Shown: positions 44,801 through 57,016 of the stretch, one piece after another | Layout: every line of letters starts with the position of its first letter | How positions within the stretch are numbered: position 1 is the stretch's first letter | Assembly (NCBI GenBank): GCA_018340375.1 | Contig: JAFFJZ010000002.1 | Location: forward strand, 42,986,001-43,050,000 | Reading direction: 5' to 3' | Source: Gonatopus flavifemur | Taxonomy: Eukaryota; Arthropoda; Insecta; Hymenoptera; Dryinidae | Length of the DNA: 64,000 nucleotides | Notes under the pieces: model-generated | Database searches by the model: none | What the model saw: only the letters and a program-made list of their open reading frames with translations | What the model was told of the DNA's origin: nothing | Made by a program: the position numbers and the translations under genes

Positions 44801-47324
44801 CTCCACAGGAAGTGCATTCGAACGGACTATCACCCCCATGTATACGTGAGTGAGAAGCAAGGGCTTTTTCTCTGGCAAATCCCACTCCGCAGTACTGACA
44901 CACGTAAGGCTTTGTCGGATCTGTAATGGGCCAACGTGGATTTTCAACTACAGATGCATTTTCGCTAATCTGTTCAGTCCATCTTGAACTGGATGCATAA
45001 TTGCTACTACGAGCAGAATTTCTACTGGTCATTTCCTCTAACAAACGCATATCCTCATCAACATAATCATATGACTTATTGATGTACTTGCCCATTTCTA
45101 TCTTGTCATTTTCAGTAGCTCGTTTAGGTACAACGAGATTGTGTTTGCGTTTTCTGGGTGTGTTGGATTGTATCTTCTTACGTCTGCCCTTGGTCACTTC
45201 CTCTTCTTCTGGCGCGAGAGCGTCTTCGTCGTTCAAATCATCCTCCAAACCGTCTCTTGATGGAGCGTAAGCGTGTATTTTCAAATGATTCATAAGATCA
45301 CATTTTCTGACGTATCTTGCTCCACAGAGATTACAACCGTGGGGACGATCCGTTTGATGAGCCACCATGTGGTTCATCAAATTCGCTTTTTTCCTAAACC
45401 TACGACTACAAAAGTCACAGGGATACGGACGAGTGTTTGTGTAAGAATCTTGGTCTATCGGTAATGGTATTTCCATATCATCGTATTCAAGTAAATTATC
45501 GTGAGATACTTTGGTCTCCGGAATTTCAACCCTACAAAAAGAACAAAATTGTAGATTGAATGTAATACAAATGACTGATAAAGTTTTGAAAGATATTTTC
45601 AAAAGAATAAAGTAGATGACAATCATTGGCCCTTTAACATCACATTTGTAACTCACGAAGACTATCAATATTTGAATTACAAAACATGATTAGATTCTTA
45701 TATGACTTCTCATATATCAATTTCACTTTTGAATTAATGTTTATGTTTTGAATTTTTAATAAAAGACCAACAATTGTGTGACTTGTTACATAAAAAAATT
45801 TAACCGATGAACAATTCGATACTTTTTTCAGTTATAATTCATGTTGAAAAATCATTTGACAAAAAAAAAGGGACAAAATATCGAATTCAACCCTGAAGAA
45901 ATATACCGTTCGTTACTGAATTTTAAGGGAATGTAGCGCCGAAAAACTAGCCATTTCATATTGGTAAAGTGCTCAAGAAATTATTGAACGAATGTATACA
46001 AACTGAATTTTTAGATATTCTCTATGATTCCCAGAATATCTAGATGCAAAGTTTGGTTCATTTTATCAAACTGTTTTCAAATAAAATGATTAATACGGAT
46101 CATGGCTAGTCTCAGTGCCAATATCCTTTGCACGGAAACAAAATGAATTAATTGTATTACCAGAGCGCCGGTTACAATATGGATAGCAAGAAATATTTGT
46201 CACCTACACTGGAATTTTTGTTAAAATTACCAAGTTTCTGGTAAATTCAACAAGAATTCTGATGCAGGTGACAGATATTCTTTGCTGTCCATCCATATAG
46301 TAATCAGAGCTCTGGTAACATTAAAAGTTGATTGTTTCCATGTAAAATGGACTTTGATGTATATGATTTATTGTATAACGCATATTAATTCAAGTGATAT
46401 TACAACTAAGAACCGAGGTGATTTAAAGAGAACTAGTCACAAAGCAGATTATGTTTGCAATTATAAGTACAATAGATAAAACAAAAAGTGAAGTACCATC
46501 ATTTTGATGAACCTGGGAATTTTGTTTTTGGAACAAACAAGAAAGATGTTGACTCTCTTTTCTTCCAAAAGAGTTTTGTCTACTCTGTATTTAAATGTAA
46601 AATATATGCATGATTGGGCAGTCTAAAAGTATTTTTGTACTCCTGAAGTATTTAAAGAAGAAGTACTTTTTGTTGATTACACGTGAAAATATATTTACGG
46701 ATAAAGAGGACTCTTTACTGAAAATGCTCTGGAAGTACAAAATTACTGTTGAGTTACCAATCTCAAAATGGATGTGAGGCTTAAAGAGAATATGATGCAA
46801 CCTGTATGAGAAATGGAAGCATTTTTCACTTACTGCACTAAGTATGCATTGAAATATCCTTAAAGTTGTAATTGAAACAAAGAATAAAAACATTTTAGTG
46901 CACACAAAGCGTAGCCTAATGGAAGATGCTGTCAAAAAGATTGGAAAGCGGATAAACCAGAAATCTCATCAGATCTGACGACTCACCCATCATCAGGACC
47001 AGATCTATCCCAATTATCTGTTATTACTTCTTCTGTGACCTGTATGTTTAAATAATCATGACCTTGATCTTGCGGTACGATATATATGGACTCCATATCG
47101 CTAGCTTGAGGAACCATTAATATTTCCTCAGTTTCTCTGTTTGCATTAGAATCAGGTACCGATTCTACAGTTTCTTCTATGGTTACTTCTTCGCAAGCTC
47201 CAATTATTTCTTCGGTAGGAGCAACCAATTCAGCCACATTATCCAGGCCACAAATGACCTCTTCGTGAATAACATGCCCCACCTCTTCCACCCATTGTAG
47301 AGACAAATCTCCCGTCACATCCAT
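41882..47324 (-). CDS. C2H2 zinc-finger protein, 15 fingers, six exons
   Basis: Exons are 47324-46987, 45531-44611, 44435-44313, 44040-43804, 43651-43324 and 43246-41882. All have GT-AG sites and the frames join to about 1103 residues. Exon 1 is an acidic finger-free N-terminus rich in Glu/Val (VGHVIHEEVICG, EEVTIEETVESV). Exon 2 has five fingers (from CDFCSRRFRKKANLMNH at about 151) plus a basic RKRKH region. Exon 3 has one, exon 4 three and exon 5 four: a tight run with linker HTGERPYGC and HTGEKPYGC, ending in a finger completed in exon 6. Exon 6 has two more, a Lys-rich linker and a long disordered stretch before the terminal CEMCAAVFSS finger. It is probably a nuclear DNA-binding regulator. 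I do not recognise the orthologue; the acidic N-terminus is loosely reminiscent of ZFX-type activators. Intron 1 carries a small foldback. Confidence 0.88.
46130..46345. mobile_element. Foldback in intron 1 of the zinc-finger gene
   Basis: TGCACGGAAACAAAATGAATT and ATTACCAGAGC pair with GCTCTGGTAAC and TTGATTGTTTCCATG; AGCAAGAAATATTTGTCACC with its inverted partner near 46265. The target duplication is not clear. Confidence 0.7.
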
Positions 47325-48889
47325 GTTTTCGCAAGAGTTTATTATTTACTTGATGACAGAAATCACTGGAATTATACAGAATACAACTGATTAAAATTTC
47401 TATTACGCTTCATTACATAATTATATTTTCACTTGAAAAAGGTGCTCGCAAAATATGAAGGAACAGTTGATCAAAATACAAAGATGTCTGATGCAACAAT
47501 CACTCATATCAATTACCGATATTATTTCAACGAAATATCAAAATCTAATGAAAAAATACTTCGCTTTTTTTTATCAATGCAAATTTACGATATTTAATGA
47601 ACTCCAAAATATAGGTCAAAAGAATTTCTATTCAGAATTAATCGTTTTTCTTCCATTGAAACAATGCATGGATAAAACAGATGAAGAAATTTGTTTTTCG
47701 GCGTATCGTTTGGAAAATGAAAAAAATATGAGGTAACCTCATCGAACTTCATTTCCTTAAACTCTCATTCGCGACACAATTTTATGTTATTTGACATCTA
47801 AGGTTATATGTACAAAAATTATAGGTTATAAAACGAAAGATTTGATATTTTTCGACGATAAAAATGAAATAAGTTGTCCGAATTGATGAATCTACAAAAC
47901 TGATTCGAAAAAACAAAAAATAAAAGATCGCGCGGCATAATTTTACGTACGATGATAGTAGTAGCCATAGCCTCTCTTTATTCCAAGCCTTCTAATGCTC
48001 AGTTACACATCACAAAATCAAACTCGTAATGAACCGTCTGTACGTGTGCCCGTGAATATTCAACAATAAATTATGATTCCGTAGTATATAATGCAAACAC
48101 GGTAGTTTTTACTTACTATTTAAAACGCCTTTTATAATAATTATTAACATAACCAAAAATACTGCTCTATTACGATGAAGAGCAGCGTCGACCTTCGGTT
48201 GTTTTCAATTTGGAGGGGATCCGTTCAGAAATAAATTTGACAAAATGGCGACTAAATTGTATTGGCAAGTATTGTTTTCTGCTCTGCCGTAACTGAAAAT
48301 CAGGTTTGTTCAGTTTTGCAAGCAGAAGGGAACGTTCCAAAATGCATCTATGATGAAGTTTATTTCCCTTCAACTTGTGGTGATAGACAGAATTGAGCGA
48401 TCAGGGAGGTGGTAGTATGCAAAGTATCCGTCCGACAATTACTACATCTCCACCTGTGCTAAATCCGAGATTTATAAGTCAATTTCTGAAATAATTTGCA
48501 ATACTATGAGTTCTTAATTTTGGATCTTTTCTACCATTGACTGGATTTAGAAAACCACGATGGAAAGTAGCGTTGCCAGCCTCCGGTTTTCTTCCGTTGG
48601 ATCAGCGAATCGTGTGAACCGGTTCAATGGAACGGCCAATGACAGAAGTTGAGAAAGCAGGAGGCTGGCATGATGCCATGCATTTACCGAATGACAATAA
48701 TCCGAAATCTTACTATGCGTCACTAGTCGTGTGCGAGTAAGGCAAAATGTCACCAAGATTTTTTCGGATTATTGTCATTCGGTAAAATAAATTCCGGTGC
48801 AACGGTCTTTCGGCCTAACGGGCTCCCGGCCCAACGGGTGTTTACTCTCTGCTGGCATCCCTGATGAAAAGTAGACCATGGAGCCTTCC
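47325..48889. other. Upstream of the zinc-finger gene; no gene supported
   Basis: A 93-codon plus-strand frame (47455-47736) starts only 130 bp from the zinc-finger ATG and could be a divergent short gene, but I see no domain. 48690-48790 contains an inverted pair CCGAATGACAATAATCCGAA. The rest is featureless. Confidence 0.4.
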
Positions 48890-48986
48890 GAAAGAGCTGA
48901 TCCAAGTGATCCGGATCATTTTCTAACCGATCAAAATGCTTGAAAAGTGATCCGGATCACTTGGATCAGCTACTTCGGAAAGCTCC
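48890..48986. mobile_element. GGAGCCTTCCGAAAGAGCTGATC hairpin, copy 2
   Basis: The left arm, with TCCAAGTGATCCGGATCA, is inverted almost exactly to GAAAGCTCCC. See 16293-16402 and 50122-50224. Confidence 0.8.
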
Positions 48987-49009
48987 CAAGTTATGAAGAT
49001 TGTCCTTAA

Positions 49010-49102
49010 GGGGATACTAGTGCCGGTAACGGACCTCTCTTTCCATCATATCATTCTGTCCCTTTCTTACCAATGACGTGAGTTACCGACGCTAGTATCC
49101 CG
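49010..49102. mobile_element. TTAA-flanked MITE, copy 1
   Basis: Ends GGGGATACTAGTGCCGGTAA and TTACCGACGCTAGTATCCCG are inverted; GGACCTCTCTTTC pairs loosely with the other half. TTAA lies on both sides (49006-49009, 49103-49106). TTAA duplication is typical of piggyBac and Kolobok. Confidence 0.85.
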
Positions 49103-49106
49103 TTAA

Positions 49107-49410
49107 GTGGATACTAGTGCCGGGACGCTAGCCATTCCGTATTGGCCGGTTTATTCCAAAACTATTGAATAAATCCATCCAAACTGAGGCCGGGAACTCA
49201 TGCTAGCGACGGTCGCGCGCGATATCGTTAGAAGGAAGAAGAGATCCGAGTTGTTGGAAGCATCTTCCCTCTGCTTTCTTCTAATGGTGTCGCGCGCGAC
49301 AGTCGCTAGCATGAGTCTCCGGCCTGAGTTCCCAAAGATTCTGTGAGCCATGAGGAATCTTAGAAACTTAGCCAATACGAAATGGCTAGCGTCCCGGCAC
49401 TAGTATCCCC
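49107..49410. mobile_element. TTAA-flanked foldback with a nested hairpin
   Basis: Ends GTGGATACTAGTGCCGGGAC and GTCCCGGCACTAGTATCCCC are inverted, then GCTAGCCATTCCGTATTGGC. TTAA flanks at 49103-49106 (shared with its neighbour) and 49411-49414. The middle is occupied by the hairpin at 49188-49324. Confidence 0.85.
49188..49324. mobile_element. GTCGCGCGCGAC hairpin, copy 1
   Basis: CTCATGCTAGCGACGGTCGC and its inverted repeat flank TTAGAAGGAAGAAGAGATCC and CTTCTAATGGTG. Copy 2 is at 49828-49961. CG-rich motifs are unusual in this AT-rich window. Confidence 0.82.
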
Positions 49411-49827
49411 TTAAGGTGATACTAGCGGCGTGGTAGCAGCGGAATCGTTTATGACAAACTGCGGGCAAACACGTCATATTAAGGAGATACTAGCGCCGGG
49501 ACATCGCCAAATTTTTCATGTGAGATTTCTCCAAAATATTTTAATGTTTTCAAAATATCGCTCTGTAGAGCATTTCCATAGACATTAAAGAAATGCTGTA
49601 TAGAGCGATATGTTGAAAAGGTAGGAGTCAATAGGCCCGAAAGAGAATAGTCCTGAAAGGCAATTGTCCATAATGAAATAGCTCCGAATATTGGTTCCGC
49701 GATCCGCTACCCTGTCCATTCATGGGATAGTAGGGAAGAAAAAATAGCGGAAAAACTTTGATGGGTGCCGCTCATTCCGCACGTTCCGTCCCATTGTTAA
49801 TTCTTATTCCACGGGACGGCAGCCTAA
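49411..49827. repeat. Partial TTAA-type ends and short hairpin
   Basis: Two further TTAAGG(T/A)GATACTAGCG ends (49411, 49480) and a hairpin TATCGCTCTGTAGAGCATTTC against GAAATGCTGTATAGAGCGATA (about 49555-49610). 49615-49827 shows nothing definite. Confidence 0.55.
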
Positions 49828-49961
49828 GGCCGGAGACTCATGCCAGCGACTGTCGCGCGCGACTTCATTAGAAGAAAAAAGAGATCCGAGTTGAAAACAT
49901 CTTCCCTCTTTTTTCTTCTAATGATGTCGCGCGCGACAGTCGCTAGCATGAGTTCCCGGGG
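49828..49961. mobile_element. GTCGCGCGCGAC hairpin, copy 2
   Basis: GGCCGGAGACTCATGCCAGC and GCTAGCATGAGTTCCCGGG are inverted, with the inner ATTAGAAGAAAAAAGAGATC arm. Confidence 0.85.
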
Positions 49962-49965
49962 TAAA

Positions 49966-50576
49966 GGCCTAGACACACAAGATACGTAAACGTAAGGATG
50001 GATGCGCGGAAACCGTATACGAGATCTGCGCAACCTTCCGTTCCTGACGTTCACGTTTACGTAGCTTGTGTCAGCTTGTGTGCTCTTAGGACCCTCAAAG
50101 CTTTGGACATAAACCTAGATTAGAAGCCTTCCGAAGTAGCCGATCAGACCAGATGATCAAGATCACATCACTTCTCAATCAATCAAAGTGATCTGGTCTC
50201 GATCAGCTACTTTTGAAGGCTCTCCACACAAGCTACGTAAACTGAAACGTAAGGAACGGAAGCCCGCGCAGATCCAGCATACGATTTCTGCGCATCCATT
50301 CTTACGGTCACGTGACTTGTGTGTGGTTGGACCTACAAGGTCTGTCTATTGGTCTAGACACACAAGCTACGTAAACGTGAACGTAACGAACGGAAGGATG
50401 CGCAGATCTTGTTAACAGTTTCTGCGCATGCTTCCGTTTCTTACGTTCACGTTTACGTAGCTTGTGTGTGTAGACCATATACAGCTACGCAAAAGACAAG
50501 AACGAAAGGCGCAAAAAGTGTATACCAGATCTGCGCATTACATTTTTGCGTTTGCGTACGCTGTGTAGACAGACCT
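49966..50576. repeat. Four clustered ACACAAGCTACGTAAACG hairpins
   Basis: Hairpins at about 49966-50090, 50225-50327, 50351-50476 and 50480-50576 all start with variants of TAGACACACAAGCTACGTAA, meet near a GATCTGCGCA-type centre, and close with TTTACGTAGCTTGTGTG. The third is the best preserved. The fourth is the most diverged. A different hairpin (50122-50224) separates the first two. Confidence 0.82.
50122..50224. mobile_element. GAAGCCTTCCGAAGTAGCCGATC hairpin, copy 3
   Basis: Inverted by GATCAGCTACTTTTGAAGGC; the centre is CTTCTCAATCAATCAAAG. Confidence 0.75.
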
Positions 50577-50676
50577 TCGAGATGATACCCGCGATTTTTC
50601 GGGTCTCTCTTCCTATCCCATAGGTGTGCCTTTTTCTAATCAACGTGCTCCGATGGTAACGCTCGTATCATCTTAA

Positions 50677-50769
50677 GGGGATACCAGCGTCGGTGGCGGA
50701 CCTCTTTTTCTATCTAATGGTTCTGTCTCTTTCTAACTAATCTTGCGAGTTACCGACGCTGGTATCACC
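50677..50769. mobile_element. TTAA-flanked MITE, copy 3
   Basis: Ends GGGGATACCAGCGTCGG and CCGACGCTGGTATCACC are inverted. TTAA lies at 50673-50676 and 50770-50773. Same length (93 bp) as 49010-49102 and 56535-56627. Confidence 0.88.
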
Positions 50770-50773
50770 TTAA

Positions 50774-52419
50774 GCTTCGTTATAAATTTGGTTCTCATGA
50801 CGGTTTATGAAGCAATTCTGAGTTCTGAGCACTGATGCTTTGACAGTGTAACCGTTTTTATTGGAAGAAAAAAAATATACGAATGTCATAATTGCACGTT
50901 TTTTGAGGTGAATGACTCGAGTTAAAATGTAACAAGGACTGTGGATAAAATTCAAAAGACATTTTCATTTCAACTGAATCCGTGAATTTCAAATACCGTG
51001 CAATTAATATTAGACGTGTGTTTAGTGAGTCTCGTAGTTCACATTACTGCGACCTGTAACCTATTCGCTTCTCTACGCCCAGTGACAAGGTGAATACTAG
51101 AACTTTGATAAATTGTAAACAGGTATTCAAGTGAAAATTTTATACTTCTTCATCTCACTTTCGATAGAAATATAATTCTTCCATTTATTTATATTCATAG
51201 AAGTTTGTGTTACAATTCAAAACAAACCTGCACCGAGGTTAAGATGTCAACAATCTTGCGACATACCTATAGAAGCAAATTGAAAGTAAAAATGCCACAT
51301 AATGATTTTATCCCACTTGTTTCTTCATTCTAATTTTCTGAAAAATATATTGTTCCAATTAATGTTGTTCTGTTAATTACACGAATTATTTGAGATATTT
51401 TAGATTTTTTTTATTCTTATATTAGATGCTTATGTACATATACGAATAAAAATATATCATTGATTCAATTAATAGACGAGGAAATTGATAATAATTTGAT
51501 CTAAATTTCTTTTGCATTTTCACATCTGTTTATGTTTGTTTTCATGTTCATTGTACCGATGAGAAATGTTTTGATTATCAATTTCATAACCACAGCAATA
51601 TGGTTGAGAGCAAATATTTCATTGTTCCAGGAGAAAGAAATGTTTAGAAGAAGGTAACATTTTGGGAATACATAATCATGGCCAATAGAAGAGAAAAACC
51701 AACTGCTGGATTTGTAAGTAACACATTTTTTTTGTATTTCAATCAAAACAATCATGATTTAATTTTACATTGGATGGTTTTTGAACAATGCAAATACGCT
51801 TGCGTATGAAAATTCCATATGTATCTCTTGCTTTTGATGATAAAGTCCTTGAGTGTTATTGTTATCAGCGTACTAGAGATATCGCTTATACTTTCATGTA
51901 ATTCTTATCTTCACCGATTCACTAACACTATTGATATTTCATATTCATATACACGTGAAAAGGTCCTTCCCTGGATGTAATAGTTAATTAGAGGGGGAAA
52001 AAATGTATTTCGTAAAATCTAGTTACAGTGGTTTGAAAATATATTTTTATTTCAAGAGAATATTAGGCAAATCACTGAAAAGTGGTTTGAAAAAATTATT
52101 TCAATCTGATTTGTGAAGATTTGAACAAATCAAGAATAGATTTCAGCACTTAGTTTATCCTTTTTACACTCATTCACTTGTAAATAATTGACTAGCACTT
52201 TCGATCATTCAACAGAAGCTGGGAGCTCTCTTTGAAAAGAATAACTACTTGCGAAACAAAACTAGAACTTGAAATATTGATAAACAATTGTTTCACAGGT
52301 GTCAAGTATGAAATTAAAAGTGTGCCAAAAAAACCTGTTGACCTCGAAGGAGGTCATTCTCGAGATAAAATTACCCCATCTCATGGAAACTACAAGAACC
52401 ACCCCTTGAAACGTTCACA
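50774..52419. other. AT-rich region, no gene supported
   Basis: A CAAG|GTGAATA donor-like site at about 51085-51095 follows a slightly GC-richer stretch and could be a non-coding first exon. That is speculation. Nothing else is recognised. Confidence 0.35.
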
Positions 52420-52595
52420 ATTTAACAAACGAAACGAAAATTCAAACTCACAAAATCTGATGAATCATCGTCATTTCGCTTTTTGAATTAATTCCTTGGG
52501 ATTGGAAGCACCATTTAAAGAAGCAAGACTGGAGGTCTTTAATAGCTGAGTATTTTGTTATTCGGTGACTAATTCGTTTTAATAAACAATTCAAA
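52420..52595 (-). repeat. Interspersed repeat family R1, copy 4 (reversed)
   Basis: The reverse complement shows GTTTCGTTTGTTAAA, TTTTGTGAGTTTGAATTTTC and GAATTAGTCACCGAATAAC as in the other copies. Confidence 0.65.
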
Positions 52596-53321
52596 CTTCA
52601 GCAACATTTATCAATGACGTAATAAGAAGACAATGATATTTATCGAAATAAATCATTGCTTCATTTTCTCAAAATATTTGAAATATTCTGTGCATAGAAA
52701 TTATTTTACCCCTTTAAAATTTGTTTCTTTCTTTTTTCCAAACTATGAAAACTCTTCAAATAAAGTCAGTGTCACAAAAATACAGCGAACAATATTTTTT
52801 TAGATCTGTAGGGAGAAAGCGGAAACCGTAAAACGGGATTACTTTGACTTTCAACCCTTTTCGTCCCAAATTTCATGAATTTCTGGTCAACTTTCAGCTG
52901 CGTAACTTTTTAGAAAAAAAATCAAATATAGCGTTCTCAATGGTTTGAAACCTCCTCTTTCGAATGCCGTATAGAGTTTTGACTTAGAATGTGATCCAAA
53001 AATATTGTGGCCTAATTTTCAAGACAAGTGCATGATTTTTCGTTTTGAAGTTTTGAGCATGACAAATTTTGCCACACCACTCAAATGGCATTAATCAGTG
53101 GCATAGATGTCTGCTCTTTGAAACCCCATCATAATATTCCCGAAAATCAAAATGGTGAATTCAACATGGCGGCCAAAATTGGAATAAACTGTAAAAAATC
53201 TAGTTTTGACATATGAATCTCATTAACTCAGGTTTCAAATTGTGAAAAAAATGTGGAAAGTAAATTATTTACTCAAAAATTGTACCACGGCACTTATGGT
53301 AATTGGAACGAAAAGTACCGT

Positions 53322-53775
53322 AAAACGGGGTGAATGTGATCACAAACGAAAAGACCCCTGTCGAAAAAGTTTCATAAGAACCCATAAATGCTAATAAGTT
53401 CTTGGACAAATACACATCAAAAACTGATAGATCGTTTTTTATTTTATCATTTATTATGAGATTTCACAGCTCTTATGAGATCCTTATAAATTCTGATACA
53501 TTCTTATAATAATTCTCATTCATGCTCTCAAATAAGTATAACCTCATGGACAAATACACATCAAAATCTCATAAAAGTTAAATATCAGAATTTATGAGAC
53601 TTTTTCAGTAGGGACATGTTAAATGAAGTCGTAATTGATTGTTCAAATGATGCGAGTGATCAATATTACACATTTATCATTCCTATTTATCACATAATTA
53701 GTTATGATTTCATTTAACATCTTTTCTGGGTGATCCTATTCACTCTAAAATGATCCCATTCAACCCGTTTTAAGG
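53322..53775. mobile_element. ACCGTAAAACGGGGTGAATG foldback with nested CCC-end MITE
   Basis: The outer arm ACCGTAAAACGGGGTGAATG is inverted, imperfectly, at 53755-53775. The same CCGTAAAACGGG motif begins a sequence at about 52828. The inner element 53356-53613 (ends CCCTGTCGAAAAAG and CTTTTTCAGTAGGG) has an exact AC duplication at 53354-53355 and 53614-53615. Confidence 0.65.
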
Positions 53776-55754
53776 TATCCACTATATGAATGGAACATGT
53801 TGTTTATTGGTTAAAACCGAAGAAATTTGCAATTATAAGAGTGGAAACTAACCTGTTGAATTTATGGGTTAAAATTGCTCTATACATCGGGAAAACAATT
53901 CCCACGTTTGACAGAATTTTTAGCTCAATTTGAAAAGGTATCATTCAAGGTAGGCATTTGAAATTTCCCATTTAAATAACACGTGTACCAATTGTTTTTC
54001 ATCGAAAATGCTATAACTTTCGAATCATTTGAGATAAACAAATTTTCTAGGTTTTTTCTCAACTTTTTAGGTCAAATGTATCACGACATATGTGACATTT
54101 ACTATGACTTATGTAATGTTTATCAAAAACTGATATCTTCCTTAAAATTTTTCTCGTGTGTATAGGAAACCGATTATGAATACCTAGTGAATATATTACA
54201 TTCCTCACATGTTTATGTATTTAGATTAAATCTAATTTGGCATAAAATGATAGGAAATTGGTTCCCTCCATGAAATGGAGAATTTCAATTTTCTCAATAG
54301 AAAAATTCTTCTGTTCAGACAAGTTGCCAACTTCATCAATCTTATCCATTTTTCTCAATGTCTTCTCAGTAAGAAGTACAAGATTTATTCATTCTGTTTT
54401 GTCAAAATCTACGAATTTTTCGATAACTCATTTGTATCGAGTTTTTGAATCGTGATAAAAAATGAAAAAATTTCTGGAAAAGAGATTTTACAAGTTGACT
54501 CACAGATCGTTGAATCTTTTCCACACGAGTTTTACTTTGTATTACTTTGACTAGAATTTCTCATGTCGCTCATTAGAAGGCATTGACGGAAGTGCAGTTT
54601 GAGATTTGAAGGAGAACGATTGGAGGTTGAAGAGATAACCAACAGGAAGTGATCCTTACGTTACAGTATGCCACTACATTAAAGTGAACAGAGATTCTAC
54701 AAGGGTACTTCGCTGAATTGTTATAATAATTGAAACGAACATTAAGTATAGTATAGAAGATGAATGAGATTTAACTAGAATTCATCCTTAAGTGAGTCAT
54801 GTGAAGTGGCATGTTAATGATTGATAATTGTATTAAATCTTCGGATTAAACTGATATTCAGATTAAATATAAACTATTTGCAAAGAATGATCAATATAGT
54901 TTCTTATAAATTCGGGGTTGGATTTTTATATTGCATAAAGATTTTATGCTGATGATTTTTCATAACATACATTAATTATCTTTGGCTCGAACCTCAACTA
55001 TTACTTCATTCTTTTCTCCCCTGAGATCCCAAATTTGAGACATTTTCATTGTTGCCCAACCCTGTCTGATAATATCGATCCATCTTGATTATGGTATCCC
55101 TGGACGAGCCATTGTTCTCCCACATGGATTTTTTTCTTCTTCAGAGATGACGTCATCCATAAGAGATGACTTCATCCTCCTCCGTTCGAGACTTCGATCT
55201 TTTTCATCATTTTTTATTTGCTTTTTTTGATACGTTTCCTCGTTCCGAAGTTGTGAAAAAATATCCTCGACACGCGACCACGATAAGAACCGCGTCGAGT
55301 GTTGTGAGCTTTTCTCCTGATTGTTTCTTTGTTCCGTTGGTGTAGATCTCGATGAATATTGCGTGGTCTTCCTAATTCATTTTTGCTCTTTCTTGTTTTT
55401 TCTCTTTTTTATTTTTCTTATGACAAGTTTTTTTTCACCAAGTTGATCGAACCTTGAAGCTATTCGAAGCTATGACGTGCAGCGGTCACGCATATCCTTC
55501 TGTGTAATCTTGGCGATGATGGAACAAGATTAACAATACACTTTCATTTATTTGAATCTGTTTGGAATGTGTGGTGGAAATTTCAGGAATTTATGAATTG
55601 GACTGTGAAAATTATTATAGAACGCAGGAAACGTTTTCAATTTTTGTCGTAACATTTCAGACAAGCGTGGGTTGTTGGAGAAATAAAAAATAAGAGGACA
55701 TTTCTAACACAGGAATGATATATATTGTTAAAAATGATACAAAGTTTTGTATCA
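53776..55754. other. Region without supported genes
   Basis: 55120-55400 is somewhat GC-richer (CGACACGCGACCACGATAAG) and might be a promoter or non-coding exon. I see no coding frame or donor that decides it. Confidence 0.35.
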
Positions 55755-55896
55755 CACGGAGAAAAATGTCTAATTATAGTAATCTTGGATAAAAATTTGA
55801 TAATATTTTTTCAATTTGTAATACAGTTACAATGGGTACGGTTCAAATTTTTGTTAAATTTCACTTAAAAAAGGATGAAAAATTATTAATACTTGA

Positions 55897-56527
55897 GAGG
55901 AGAAATACAATTAGACGAAAAAAAAATGCCATTTTCAAGAATTTATTTTTAATAGGAGTTATATTATTGGAATAATTTGAATTTTTTTTTTGATTTTTTA
56001 ATAGGTCCTTAAAGTATAGAAAAAAATTTTTTTGTTCCATTCTGAGCAATATGGCAGCTGCAAAGTGGCTTCAACGGAGTCCCTTGTTTTAATTGACGAA
56101 AGTTCTCCAGGGCGCAATTTTGAACTCAAACAATTCATATGGAAAATTTATGTCAATTATACTTATATATCCTCGGTGAACTAGGATAATTTGAAAAAAA
56201 AACAATTGTCCATTTGTTACTTTTTTTTTTTAAAAAACAATGCTCTTTGCCACTATTTTTGCAATAATTTTTACATTTCGGCATAAAAGTTCGAAAATTT
56301 TTTTAGTTTACATAAAATAAAATAGTACAGAGAAGAGCTCCTGAAAATTTCAGCTCAATCGGATAATTAGTTTTTGAATAAACACTTCCGCCAATTAAAA
56401 CAAGGGACTCCGTTGAAGCCACTTTGCAGCTGCCATATTGCTCAGAATGGAACAAAAAAATTTTTTTTCTATACTTTAAGGACCTATTAAAAAATCTCAA
56501 GAAATTTTGCGTCTAATCGTATTTCCC
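55897..56527. mobile_element. 630-bp foldback (GGCAGCTGCAAAGTGGC arms)
   Basis: GAGAAATACAATTAGACG is inverted at 56506-56525, TAGGTCCTTAAAGTATAG at about 56470-56490, and TGGCTTCAACGGAGTCCCTT at about 56402-56425. Confidence 0.78.
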
Positions 56528-56534
56528 CCTTTAA

Positions 56535-56627
56535 CGGGACACAAGCGTCGGTAACTCACGTCATTGGTTAGAAAGGGACAGAATCATATGATCGAAAGAG
56601 AGGTCCGTTACCGACGCTAGTGTCCCG
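56535..56627. mobile_element. TTAA-flanked MITE, copy 4
   Basis: Ends CGGGACACAAGCGTCGGTAA and its complement; TTAA at 56531-56534 and 56628-56631. GGTCCGTTACC links it to 49010-49102. Confidence 0.88.
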
Positions 56628-57016
56628 TTAAGGGGAGGTTCTCATCTAGCGAATTCCGCAATAAGGTGATTCTCTCGAACTTCTTTTTCATGGAAGGAAG
56701 TGAATAAAAAACTCGGGGGTTATCACACTTGTTGATTGAGTCTTTAGGTACATAATAAATTTTTTCTCAGTAAAAACATAAAGCCATGGGAATTGTTGAT
56801 ACGCGTTGAAACATAATCACCTAAAAAAACAGGGATCAATCGGGCGCCACTATAGCACTTACAAGAATCATGAGGAATCAAAAATCCAAAAATTTTAATG
56901 AAATATATTATATTTCTTGGAGGTTGTACCGATAAAACCAATGAAAAGTCCGAAATTAACCAAATGACAGACATCTAAACTTTTGATAGCGTTTTTTCAA
57001 CTTCTTTTCGCTCTTT

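Noticed and set aside
47455..47736. 93-codon ORF divergent from the zinc-finger gene
   Set aside because: It has an ATG and plausible composition but no domain, and lies in the likely promoter or 5' UTR. Kept only as a remark.
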